Source: Elusimicrobiota bacterium
Lineage (GTDB): Bacteria; Elusimicrobiota; Elusimicrobia; Elusimicrobiales; Elusimicrobiaceae
DNA: 12,560 nt
Direction of reading: 5' to 3'
Assembly: GCA_023393825.1 (NCBI GenBank)
Contig: JAEXBW010000033.1
Coordinates: 1 to 12,560 of the forward strand
Under the pieces are notes generated by a model. That model saw only the letters and a list, made by a program, of their open reading frames with translations, was not told the DNA's origin and did no database searches. Of this stretch, positions 1 through 6,589 are shown one piece after another; the stretch's first letter is position 1; each line of letters begins with the position of its first letter. A program made the position numbers and the translations under genes.

Positions 1-740
1 GTGTTATCAAGCACGATGGCAAGCTGTTTGTTGATATTGTTGCCTGTCAATGTGCCAAACTTTTTGCTGCCTTCACCGCTAAATTTAAAGTTAACTTCGG
101 GGTAGCCGTATTCGCCTGAAGGGGAAACGCGAGCGTCTTCCAAGTCGGCGCCTGTAACGGAAACCGTATCCGATAAAGCTAAAATATAGCCTTGCTTATC
201 CCTCATTACATTGACGCCTGCGGGCTGAAGCTTTGCGGCTTCTTCCGTAAGTGTACCGTCGGGGTTGAAGGGTTTATCAAGTTCGTTTATTTTATTTACC
301 GCTTCTTGGGCTTCGGGAGTATCTTTTACTATCCTGAATTCCAACATAGCCGTTTTGCCTATTAAGGCTTCGGCCTGTTCGGGATTGGCGATACCGGGCA
401 ACTGGACAGATATCCATTTCTCGCCCTGGCGGGTTATTGGGATTTCTCCCACGCCGTACTGGTCAATCCTGTTGCGGATAATTTCTATGGCGCGTTGCAT
501 AGCGTCATTGATTGTTTCTTTGGCTGGGAGTTTGGTTATATCCAATTCCAGTAAAAGAGATGAGCCGCCTCTTAAGTCCAGACCGAGGTTAATAATCTTT
601 TTCGGTCTTTCGCCAGAAGCTTCCATCTTTTCCCTTTCGGCATTTGTTTTGGAGTACCATTCGTAAGAAGGATACAACAAAGCCAGAGAGCCGAATAATA
701 CAATAAGTACTACCGTCCATTTGATTGCAAGCTTATTCAT
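1..740 (-). CDS. secD: Protein translocase subunit SecD (N-terminal part, cut by the window edge)
   Basis: SecD, with SecF, forms a membrane complex that uses the proton motive force to help proteins leave the SecYEG channel on the periplasmic side. About 246 residues are visible; the C-terminal membrane bundle lies beyond the left edge. The protein starts MNKLAIKW, has one hydrophobic segment at residues 8-24, and carries the family signature LGLDLRGGS at 52-60. The P1-type periplasmic region follows, with RNRIDQYGV near residue 90 and VQLPG near 113. The start lies 3 nt past the yajC stop, with GGAG inside the end of yajC as ribosome binding site, so the two are co-transcribed and probably translationally coupled. 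The yajC-secD order is the usual one; secF would be expected further left. Identification is secure from sequence motifs and synteny. Confidence 0.96.
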   Translation of the reverse strand, partial: MNKLAIKWTVVLIVLFGSLALLYPSYEWYSKTNAEREKMEASGERPKKIINLGLDLRGGSSLLLELDITKLPAKETINDAMQRAIEIIRNRIDQYGVGEIPITRQGEKWISVQLPGIANPEQAEALIGKTAMLEFRIVKDTPEAQEAVNKINELDKPFNPDGTLTEEAAKLQPAGVNVMRDKQGYILALSDTVSVTGADLEDARVSPSGEYGYPEVNFKFSGEGSKKFGTLTGNNINKQLAIVLDN

Positions 741-743
741 TTT

Positions 744-1061
744 TTACTTAGCTCCGTTTGCGGTGTTTGCATTTTCCCTGATTACGGTTACAACACCGCT
801 GGGCAGAACGGAAAGTTTTGCCGCTTCAGAGATTTTTACTTCTATAATTTCGCCGTTAAAACCTGCGACTGTGCCTACTATACCGCCAATTAAAACAACT
901 TTATCGCCTTTTACTAAACTTTTAATTAACTGCTTTTGCTCGTTTTCACGTTTCTTTTGTGTTCTGCTTGTTAAAAACATAAAAACGCCCAGAAAAATTA
1001 TCATTATAAGAAAAAGACCGTTCATACCTGCGCCTGAAGCCGCAGCTGTCGTTGTTTCCAT
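744..1061 (-). CDS. yajC: Preprotein translocase accessory subunit YajC
   Basis: YajC is a small single-pass inner-membrane protein that associates with SecDF. The 105-residue product has a short Ala/Thr-rich N terminus, one membrane segment at about 13-31 and a basic stretch SRTQKKRENEQK just after it. The soluble YajC domain follows, with the typical LVKGDKVVLIGGIVGTV at about 49-65 and a terminal beta-rich part. The length matches the family. The start is fixed by a perfect GGAGGAG ribosome binding site 2 nt before the ATG, itself behind an extended -10 promoter. An open frame on the opposite strand covering the same DNA is a shadow. Confidence 0.95.
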   Translation of the reverse strand: METTTAAASGAGMNGLFLIMIIFLGVFMFLTSRTQKKRENEQKQLIKSLVKGDKVVLIGGIVGTVAGFNGEIIEVKISEAAKLSVLPSGVVTVIRENANTANGAK

Positions 1062-1070
1062 TACTCCTCC
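1062..1070 (-). promoter_or_regulatory. Ribosome binding site of yajC
   Basis: Read on the minus strand, the site is GGAGGAGTA directly before the ATG. It is a near-perfect anti-16S match and decides the yajC start. Confidence 0.85.
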
Positions 1071-1090
1071 TTGCTACATATATATATTTG

Positions 1091-1099
1091 ATTTTAGCA
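1091..1099 (-). promoter_or_regulatory. Promoter (extended -10) of yajC-secD
   Basis: The minus strand reads TGCTAAAAT, an extended -10 element of the same form as others in this window (TGCTATAAT). Transcription would start near 1084, giving a leader of about 22 nt that includes the GGAGGAG site. I see no good -35, which is common for extended -10 promoters. Confidence 0.6.
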
Positions 1100-1169
1100 T
1101 ATAAATACCGCGCTTAACAGGCTGATTTTTGTTTATTGTTCGCCCTGCGCGCACTTAATGCTTTTTTAC

Positions 1170-1201
1170 AAAGGCCCTCCGCGTTTAAACGGAAGGCCTT
1201 T
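1170..1201 (-). terminator. Terminator hairpin after the nadA-nadC-aminotransferase operon
   Basis: A 12-bp stem (plus strand AAAGGCCCTCCG / CGGAAGGCCTTT, one G-T pair) encloses an 8-nt loop. It lies 20 nt past the aminotransferase stop and upstream of the yajC promoter. The minus-strand transcript lacks a good U-tract after the stem, so termination could be inefficient or assisted. Confidence 0.65.
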
Positions 1202-1221
1202 AAATATTTTAAGCTTAAACT

Positions 1222-2436
1222 TTAAGCCGCTTTATAGTTTTTTATTGCTGATGCCAGACGTTTAATACCTTCGTCAATCTGGTCTAAAGTGGCGTAAGAA
1301 AAGTTTAAACGCATGGTGTTTTTGCCGCTGTTATCGTGGAAGAAAGCAGAGCCTATAACATAAGCTACCTTATTTTCCACCGCGGTTAAAAACATCTTTT
1401 CCGTATCAATCTCGGGCGGGACCACAACCCACAAAAACAAGCCGCCCTGCGGGCGCGTCCATGTAACGCCTGCGGGCATATAAGTTTCCAAAGCTTTAAG
1501 CATAGCGTCGCGCTTTGTGCTGTATATGCGGACCACTTTATCAACGTGCGGCTGCAAGCAGCCCTGCTTTAAAAATTCGGAAGTTACCGCCTGACAAACG
1601 GGCGATGTGCATAAGTCCATAGCCTGTTTTAACACGCAGAACTTTCTTATTATTTCTTTATGCCCGATAACATAACCCAAGCGAAAACCGGGTACAAAAG
1701 TTTTAGAAAAAGTGAACATTGTAATAACATTGCCCTGCCCTTTATCCAAAGCGTAAAAGGTGGTTTGATGTTCGCCTTCAAAGCGGATTTTTCTGTACGG
1801 GGAATCTTCCAAAATTAATGTGTCGTATTTTTTGGCGATTTCCAATATTTTCACGCGCCTTGCGGTGGGTATTGTGGTACCCGTGGGGTTTTGAAAGTCA
1901 GGCACGATATAAACAAATTTGCAAATTTTGCCCGCGGCTTTTATTTTGGCAAGTTCAGCTTCAAGAGATTCGGGGATAATGCCGTCATCGTCGCTATCCA
2001 CGCCGACCATATTAGCGGCATAGGTAACAAAAGCCTGCAATGCGCCCAAATAGGTGGGCTTGCTTACAACAATAATATCGCCTTCGTCTATAAAAGCTTT
2101 GGCTATCATATCCAAAGCCTGCTGAGAGGCGGACGTAACCAAAAGCTCGTCTTGGGAAATATCAATATTTTCATCACTCTTTAAGAGTTTAATAATTTCT
2201 TCTTTAAATCCGGGTTCACCTTCCGTCTGCCCGTACTGAAGCGCGACGTGTTTATTTTTTTGTACGGCAACACCCATAAGATTAGCTATCTCGTCGGCAG
2301 GGAAGGCGGTAGGGTCCGGCATGCCTCCTGCAAACGATATCATACCCGGCTGGTTTGTAAATTTCAGCAGTTCCCTTATCACGGATGCGGTGGCTCTGGA
2401 ATTTACTTTAGCCAGCAGTTTTGAGAAATCTCTCAT
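1222..2436 (-). CDS. PLP-dependent class I/II aminotransferase (LysN/MocR-domain type)
   Basis: This is a fold-type I pyridoxal phosphate aminotransferase of 404 residues, transferring an amino group between an amino acid and a 2-oxoacid in the cytoplasm. Visible landmarks are SFAGGMPDP at 34-42, YGQTEGEPG at 68-76, TSASQQALD at 101-109, NPTG at 183-186 and EDSPY at 210-214 (Asp211 should bind the PLP pyridine nitrogen). FSKTFVPGFRLGY at 243-255 holds the Schiff-base Lys245, and MRLNFS at 375-380 holds the substrate-carboxylate Arg376. The sequence resembles the 2-aminoadipate/aromatic/branched-chain subgroup; substrate cannot be read from it. It is the last gene of the nad operon: nadC ends 11 nt upstream and its stop codon is part of the TAAGGAG ribosome binding site used here. 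Being in a nad operon suggests, but does not show, a link to aspartate or oxaloacetate supply. Confidence 0.9.
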   Translation of the reverse strand: MRDFSKLLAKVNSRATASVIRELLKFTNQPGMISFAGGMPDPTAFPADEIANLMGVAVQKNKHVALQYGQTEGEPGFKEEIIKLLKSDENIDISQDELLVTSASQQALDMIAKAFIDEGDIIVVSKPTYLGALQAFVTYAANMVGVDSDDDGIIPESLEAELAKIKAAGKICKFVYIVPDFQNPTGTTIPTARRVKILEIAKKYDTLILEDSPYRKIRFEGEHQTTFYALDKGQGNVITMFTFSKTFVPGFRLGYVIGHKEIIRKFCVLKQAMDLCTSPVCQAVTSEFLKQGCLQPHVDKVVRIYSTKRDAMLKALETYMPAGVTWTRPQGGLFLWVVVPPEIDTEKMFLTAVENKVAYVIGSAFFHDNSGKNTMRLNFSYATLDQIDEGIKRLASAIKNYKAA

Positions 2437-2447
2437 AACACAACTCC

Positions 2448-3287
2448 TTAGTTTGATTTTGTCTTGCGTATTTCTATAAGCAGGCTTATATCTTTTGCGG
2501 GTACGGAATGCGTAAGCGCACCCATGGAAATTACGTCAACGCCTGTCTTACAGTACTCATCCAAATTGTTTTTGTTAATGCCGCCCGAAGCTTCGCTAAC
2601 AGCCTTTCCCTTTATAATTTTTACCGCTTCTTTTATATCGGCGGGGGACATATTATCAAGCATAATAATATCCGCGCCTGCGGCAAGGGCTTCTTTAACT
2701 TCCTTAAGATTTTTTGTTTCAACTTCTATCTTGGGCGTATGGCCTATCTTGCTTTTTATAATCGCCACGGCTTTGGTTATACTGCCCGCCGCCGCTATGT
2801 GATTATCTTTTATCATAACGCTGTCGGCAAGCGACATACGGTGATTGCGCGCGCCGCCGATTTTGACGGCATATTTATCAAATTTTCTCATACCCGGCAG
2901 GGATTTGCGCGTGTCAACCAGCATAACGCCGTACTTTGCCGCCACGGCGGAAAGTTCGCGCGAGGCGGAAGCTATGCCGCTCATACGCTGCATAAAATTT
3001 AACGCGGGGCGCTCCGCCTTAAGAATACTTAAAGTGCTGCCTTCCGCTTTTGCTATTTTTGCGCCTTTCTTTACGCTTTGGCCTTCTTTGGCAAGCAGAG
3101 TAAATTTTACGGACTGGTCAATATAGCCGAAAACCTGCGCGGCAATATCCCCCCCGCAAACTACCATATCTTCTTTGGCAACAAAATAAGCAATGCTTTT
3201 ATCTTTGGCGGTAAAAATATTGTCGGAGGTTATGTCCCCCAATCCCAAATCTTCCTCTACCGCAAGTTCTATTATCTTTTCAATCAT
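2448..3287 (-). CDS. nadC: Nicotinate-nucleotide diphosphorylase (quinolinate phosphoribosyltransferase)
   Basis: NadC converts quinolinate and PRPP to nicotinate mononucleotide, CO2 and pyrophosphate, the third step of de novo NAD synthesis. The 279 residues match the usual length. An N-terminal sandwich domain (EEDLGLGDITSD at 11-22) is followed by the barrel with KAERPALNFMQRMSGIA at 90-106, DTRKSLPGMR at 125-134 (family norm DTRKTTPGLR), KIGGARNHRMSLAD at 142-155, MIKDNH at 158-163, VETKN at 189-193, MLDNM at 209-213 and EASGGI at 232-237. These cover the basic quinolinate pocket and the acidic metal/PRPP sites. The ATG overlaps the nadA TGA by four bases (ATGA), indicating translational coupling. 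The lost second Thr in the DTRK loop is a mild deviation and not expected to abolish activity. Confidence 0.96.
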   Translation of the reverse strand: MIEKIIELAVEEDLGLGDITSDNIFTAKDKSIAYFVAKEDMVVCGGDIAAQVFGYIDQSVKFTLLAKEGQSVKKGAKIAKAEGSTLSILKAERPALNFMQRMSGIASASRELSAVAAKYGVMLVDTRKSLPGMRKFDKYAVKIGGARNHRMSLADSVMIKDNHIAAAGSITKAVAIIKSKIGHTPKIEVETKNLKEVKEALAAGADIIMLDNMSPADIKEAVKIIKGKAVSEASGGINKNNLDEYCKTGVDVISMGALTHSVPAKDISLLIEIRKTKSN

Positions 3288-4330
3288 TTTGCACCTGCCG
3301 TTTTAAACATATTATTTACGCAGTCTAAAGCTTTTGCGCGCACGCCCTCTTGCACCAGCACCTGCGGCGCGGTTGACGGGTTTTGCAGAACGCCTAAAAT
3401 ATTACAAAGATTATTGCGCTTCATTTGGGCGCAAGTTCTGCTGAAAGGCAAAAATGTTTTTGAAGGGTTTTCGTATTCCATACAATTTACTATACCGTCT
3501 TCGCTTAGTATGGCAAAGGTTTTGGCGGGGCTGGCGGCAACGTATTTTAACATACCGCTTGTGCTGCCCACATAGTCGCAAAGTTCGCAGACGGAGGCGG
3601 CGCATTCGGGGTGGCAAATAATTTGTGCGTCAGGGTGCGCGGCGCGAATATCTTTAATATCCTGCACGGTATATTTATCGTGTACGCAGCAGGTGCCGCC
3701 AAAGGGAATAATTTCTTTTTCCACGCCGCGTTTTGTAAGTTCTATTTTTATATTTTCCGCCATAAAAATATCGGGCAAAAATACAATTTGCTTTTGCGGC
3801 AAACTTGCAACAATATCGTAAACATTAGAAGAGGTTACGCAAATATCGCAAAGCGCCTTAACTTCCGCCGTACTGTTTATGTAGCAGACAAAAGCTGCGG
3901 CGGGATATTTGGTTTTAAGGGCGGCAACGTCGGCGGCTTCCACACTGTCGGCAAGGGAGCAGCCCGCGTGTATGGCAGGCAAATAAACAGCCTTTTGCGG
4001 GTTTAATATTTTTGCCGTTTGCGCCATAAAATAAACACCGCTGAAAATTATAATATCTTCCTTAGCCTTTGACGCCTGAAGGCTTAAAGCATAAGAGTCG
4101 CCCCTGTAATCTGCCACGCCGTAAACAATATCAGGCGTGCAATAGTAATGCGCAAGGATAACTGCATTGCGTTCTTTTTTAAGGCGGTTAATTTGTAAGG
4201 TAAGCGGGGCAATATTAAAGCAGGAAGCCATATTATACTTAAGACCTGTTTTAAAATCCGTTACTTTGCCTAGGATATTAAACAGCCTTTGGGCTTCCTG
4301 CTCTAAAATTTCGTTTCCCGAGAAAATCAT
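3284..4330 (-). CDS. nadA: Quinolinate synthase A
   Basis: NadA condenses iminoaspartate with dihydroxyacetone phosphate to quinolinate and carries a labile [4Fe-4S] cluster. The protein shows KKERNAVILAHYY at 51-63, GDSYALS at 77-83, GVYFMAQTAKILNP at 98-111, INSTAEVKA at 151-159, CVTSSN at 164-169, HPE at 240-242 and VGSTSGM at 254-260. The three expected cluster cysteines are Cys124 (HAGCSLAD), Cys214 (GGTCCVHD) and Cys300 (SRTCAQM). It is unusually rich in further cysteines. Start choice is open: this ATG lies 6 nt after the lipoprotein stop but has no clear Shine-Dalgarno. Met34 (ATG at 4231-4229) would give a 315-residue protein closer to the short NadA form, with AGG only 12 nt or more upstream. 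I kept the longer form because it reaches the end of the upstream gene and has a length like E. coli NadA. Confidence 0.93.
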   Translation of the reverse strand: MIFSGNEILEQEAQRLFNILGKVTDFKTGLKYNMASCFNIAPLTLQINRLKKERNAVILAHYYCTPDIVYGVADYRGDSYALSLQASKAKEDIIIFSGVYFMAQTAKILNPQKAVYLPAIHAGCSLADSVEAADVAALKTKYPAAAFVCYINSTAEVKALCDICVTSSNVYDIVASLPQKQIVFLPDIFMAENIKIELTKRGVEKEIIPFGGTCCVHDKYTVQDIKDIRAAHPDAQIICHPECAASVCELCDYVGSTSGMLKYVAASPAKTFAILSEDGIVNCMEYENPSKTFLPFSRTCAQMKRNNLCNILGVLQNPSTAPQVLVQEGVRAKALDCVNNMFKTAGAK

Positions 4331-4336
4331 GGGACA

Positions 4337-4600
4337 TTACTGCTGTATTGCCGCTGGTTTTTTTGCCGGTTTTACCGCGCCAGAGGCGGCGGCTTGTACG
4401 GGCTGGTCGTTTTTAAGCTGGTCGGCATAGGCGACATCGCTTTCATAATCATATTGCGGCGCGACGAGCAAATCAAACTCTTCGTCAACAATTTGCGGCT
4501 TTTGCTGTACGGTAAGATTGGCGTCGTCCGTCTTTTTATTTGCAGCCGTGCATCCCCCTAAAATAAAGAAAGCTGAAACTGCAAGTAAAATATATTTCAT
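4337..4600 (-). CDS. Small hypothetical lipoprotein, first gene of the nad operon
   Basis: The 87-residue product starts MKYILLAVSAFFILGGCTAA: a short lipoprotein signal peptide with lipobox LGGC and lipidated Cys17. The mature part is only about 70 residues, polar and acidic in the middle (DEEFDLL, YDYESD) and Ala/Pro/Lys-rich at the end, without a domain I can name. It may be a small membrane-anchored factor or a lipid-tethered tail. The start is well supported by GGAGGGAG 6 nt upstream and a TATAAT -10 beyond that. Its stop lies 6 nt before nadA, so it is co-transcribed with the NAD genes although nothing in its sequence suggests a metabolic role. Confidence 0.82.
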   Translation of the reverse strand: MKYILLAVSAFFILGGCTAANKKTDDANLTVQQKPQIVDEEFDLLVAPQYDYESDVAYADQLKNDQPVQAAASGAVKPAKKPAAIQQ

Positions 4601-4635
4601 AAGACTCCCTCCGTAAATACTTCTGCGCTGAAAAT

Positions 4636-4641
4636 ATTATA
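4636..4641 (-). promoter_or_regulatory. Promoter -10 of the lipoprotein-nadA-nadC-aminotransferase operon
   Basis: The minus strand reads TATAAT, preceded directly by TG. Transcription would start near 4629 and give a leader of roughly 29 nt that carries GGAGGGAG (4607-4614). It lies in the same 138-bp region as the divergent plus-strand promoter at 4727. No convincing -35 is seen. Confidence 0.6.
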
Positions 4642-4726
4642 CATATATCTTACATTAAAATAAGTCAGATTTTGCAAAAAATATCAAATTTATTTATAGT
4701 AATAACATAACTTTAAAAAAATAGGG

Positions 4727-4732
4727 TATAAT
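4727..4732 (+). promoter_or_regulatory. Promoter -10, predicted leaderless, for the 335-aa lipoprotein gene
   Basis: TATAAT is followed by 6 nt (CAAAAT) and then the ATG at 4739. A start 7 nt past the -10 would coincide with the A of ATG. There is no Shine-Dalgarno sequence. Confidence 0.65.
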
Positions 4733-4738
4733 CAAAAT

Positions 4739-5746
4739 ATGAAAAGAATTTATATTTTATTATCGGCGGCCGCCCTGCTTAGCGGCTGCGTAGGAATGAA
4801 TTACACCGACGGAGATTCCACCAAACAGTGGCTTAAGGTGGTTTCTTCTAACAAAGATATGGACGGTAATGTTACCGACGTTTGCTACCGTCTGGACCTT
4901 AAGTTTAACCCCGCGGAAGCCATAACCAGGCTTGATACCGATATGTCCTGCATAACAAAGTGCTGCTGGTACAGCGAACGCAAAAGCGTGGAACTTAATT
5001 TTAATGCCGCTTTCCCCGACGAAATAGTAAGAAACGCGATAGCAAAAAAATATTCGCCCGAAAATATTACTTTTTACATAAGCTACTCCCCCTTCCTTGA
5101 TACAATACACGGCAGAGTAAGCCAAAAATCAGCCATAAATAAAGAAGGGCTTATAACCTTGGAATATAATGAGGTTAAAGATACGGAACGCTACCTTAAG
5201 ATAGGCCATGACGAACTTAGGGCAGCCAAGTTTGAAGGCGACGGCAAAGAAGGCTCTTACCTTTTTAAGAGCGACGCGCAAAAACAAGCGGCTAAAGAAG
5301 CGCAGGCAACCCGCCCCATTACAGCGGCCCCCGCCCCTGCAGTTGTTGCAGCACAGGCGCGCCCGCAAGTGCAGAACACGGTTTCCACCGACGAAAGAGA
5401 AGCTTTATTACAGCAAAAACTTAAATACGAAAGAAACCAAGCCGTACTATTGGTAAAACGCTTTTACGACCAAAAGATAGACGCCTATATTATGAATATA
5501 GACAAAACGCAAAAGCGCAAAGGCCTTGTGCTTATGGCAAATGACCGCAACTGGGTTACCATAAAAACAGGCTCGCCCATATATAAAGTTACCTGCCGCG
5601 TCAACGGCAAACTTGGCCCTGCGCAGCAGAATATGAAAGATTACCCCATAGCCTGCGGCGTTTACGAAGTTAACCTTGACGACCAAACAGTTACGCCCAA
5701 AGACACCGACGCAAGAACAATAGTAAGCGGCGAATATAATAACTGA
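4739..5746 (+). CDS. Hypothetical lipoprotein with two domains and an Ala/Pro linker
   Basis: I do not recognise a family. The 335-residue product has a lipoprotein signal peptide with lipobox LSGC and Cys17, so it should be membrane-anchored at the periplasmic face or in the outer membrane. Residues about 20-165 form a first domain with a cysteine cluster (SCITKCCW at 70-77, plus Cys49). A lysine-rich helix and a flexible Ala/Pro linker follow (about 178-212). Residues about 218-245 look like a charged coiled-coil helix (DEREALLQQKLKYERNQ), and the rest is a beta-rich C-terminal domain with Cys286 and Cys306, possibly disulfide-bonded. It stands alone, with its own apparently leaderless promoter and a strong terminator, and converges on the Pal-like gene. 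Function unknown. Confidence 0.85.
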   Translation: MKRIYILLSAAALLSGCVGMNYTDGDSTKQWLKVVSSNKDMDGNVTDVCYRLDLKFNPAEAITRLDTDMSCITKCCWYSERKSVELNFNAAFPDEIVRNAIAKKYSPENITFYISYSPFLDTIHGRVSQKSAINKEGLITLEYNEVKDTERYLKIGHDELRAAKFEGDGKEGSYLFKSDAQKQAAKEAQATRPITAAPAPAVVAAQARPQVQNTVSTDEREALLQQKLKYERNQAVLLVKRFYDQKIDAYIMNIDKTQKRKGLVLMANDRNWVTIKTGSPIYKVTCRVNGKLGPAQQNMKDYPIACGVYEVNLDDQTVTPKDTDARTIVSGEYNN

Positions 5747-5770
5747 TAATTGTTTTAAACTGACGCTAAA

Positions 5771-5800
5771 ACCCCCGTACTTTTTATACGGGGGTTTTTT
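5771..5800 (+). terminator. Rho-independent terminator of the 335-aa lipoprotein gene
   Basis: A 9-bp GC-rich stem ACCCCCGTA / TACGGGGGT with a 7-nt loop is followed by a run of T (5795-5800). It lies 24 nt past the stop codon. Confidence 0.92.
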
Positions 5801-5893
5801 ATTTGGGCAGATACTAACGCCGCGCCATAAAGAATAACGGCGCAAGGCCTAAAGCTACGGCACGCGTGCAATAAACGCTACCCAAAACAGGGC

Positions 5894-5926
5894 AAAAAAA
5901 TACCGCCCCGTTTTATTGGAGCGGTA
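5894..5926 (-). terminator. Rho-independent terminator of the Pal-like gene
   Basis: On the minus strand a 9-bp stem TACCGCTCC / GGGGCGGTA (one T-G pair) is followed by seven T. It lies 34 nt past the stop. With the plus-strand terminator at 5771 it separates the two convergent genes. Between them (5801-5893) I see only a 10-bp palindrome GCACGCGTGC at 5860-5869. Confidence 0.9.
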
Positions 5927-5960
5927 ATTAAATTGTGTACGGACTGCTTAGAGCAAAGGT

Positions 5961-6503
5961 TTAATAAACGGTTTCCCAATCTCTGGTTGTAAGCGTAAAT
6001 TCTACGCGTCTGTTGCAGGCGCGGCCGTCGGGTGAATCGTCTTTGACCAAAGGTACTCTTTTGCCATGGCCGTAGGTTTTAATGGAATCGGGATGCACGC
6101 CTCTGCTTGCAAGATAACTTTTAATTGCATTGGCGCGGGCTTTGGAAAGCCAGTCATTATATTCGTGCGAGCCGACTTCGTCCGTATGACCTTCAACAAT
6201 AAGCTTCATACTGCGGTTGGCAACCATAATATTGGCAACTTTGTTTAAAACTTCGTAAGAGCTGGGGATAAGGACAATGCTGTCAAATTCAAAATCAACG
6301 CTGGGTATTTTTCTGCTTTCGCGCATTCTGGCTTCTGACTGGCGGCGGAGGGCGTTTTCGTTAGCGCGCATGGGGCAGATACCGCTTAAAGTAAATAAAT
6401 CGGAAGGGCCTTTTGCCGCTTCTTTCTGCGCTTTCTTTTGCGGGCTGTAGCAACCCGTCAAACAGATAGAAAGAATAAGAGATAAAAATAGACTGAATTT
6501 CAT
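5961..6503 (-). CDS. Pal/OmpA-family peptidoglycan-associated lipoprotein
   Basis: This outer-membrane lipoprotein should hold the cell envelope to the cell wall. The 180-residue product has a signal peptide with lipobox LTGC (Cys18), a Lys/Ala-rich linker, and an OmpA C-terminal domain at about 68-175. The peptidoglycan-binding signature VEGHTDEVGSHEYNDWLS is at 103-120, with Asp108 and Arg123 at the positions that bind the diaminopimelate of peptidoglycan. The terminal part reads CNRRVEF. The frame extends 7 codons further upstream, but GGAGG 6 nt before this ATG and the immediate hydrophobic signal peptide support the start used here. It is monocistronic and not beside tolA or tolB, so I would not call it pal outright. 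Length and layout match Pal well. Confidence 0.9.
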   Translation of the reverse strand: MKFSLFLSLILSICLTGCYSPQKKAQKEAAKGPSDLFTLSGICPMRANENALRRQSEARMRESRKIPSVDFEFDSIVLIPSSYEVLNKVANIMVANRSMKLIVEGHTDEVGSHEYNDWLSKARANAIKSYLASRGVHPDSIKTYGHGKRVPLVKDDSPDGRACNRRVEFTLTTRDWETVY

Positions 6504-6528
6504 ACCAACCTCCGTTGATTTCAAAAAT

Positions 6529-6537
6529 ATTATAGCA
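6529..6537 (-). promoter_or_regulatory. Extended -10 promoter of the Pal-like gene
   Basis: The minus strand reads TGCTATAAT. Transcription would begin near 6522, giving a leader of about 19 nt that includes GGAGG. It sits at the edge of the DnaA-box region. Confidence 0.7.
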
Positions 6538-6589
6538 AAACAACAGCTTTTTGGCTTAACATTTTTGGGTCCTTTTATTTGTTTTTAAG

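Noticed and set aside
265..666. Open frame of 133 codons on the plus strand
   Set aside because: It lies wholly opposite secD, has no ribosome binding site and its product has no recognisable feature; a shadow of the conserved gene.
1078..1087. Short TA dinucleotide run before yajC
   Set aside because: Only a few repeats within an AT-rich leader; no reason to see a phase-variable tract.
721..1104. Open frame of 127 codons on the plus strand, longer than yajC
   Set aside because: yajC on the other strand has the family sequence, a perfect ribosome binding site and synteny with secD.
3078..3575. Open frame of 165 codons on the plus strand across the nadC/nadA junction
   Set aside because: It overlaps two clearly conserved genes and has random-looking composition.
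4232..4237. TATAAT on the minus strand just before nadA Met34, as an internal promoter
   Set aside because: It touches the ATG with no gap, so transcription would begin inside the coding region; most likely ordinary codons (Tyr-Asn).
5801..5893. Minus-strand stretch reading as a short hydrophobic peptide ending MARR, perhaps a gene remnant
   Set aside because: No start codon or ribosome binding site, only about 30 codons, and it runs into the Pal-like terminator; no evidence beyond chance.
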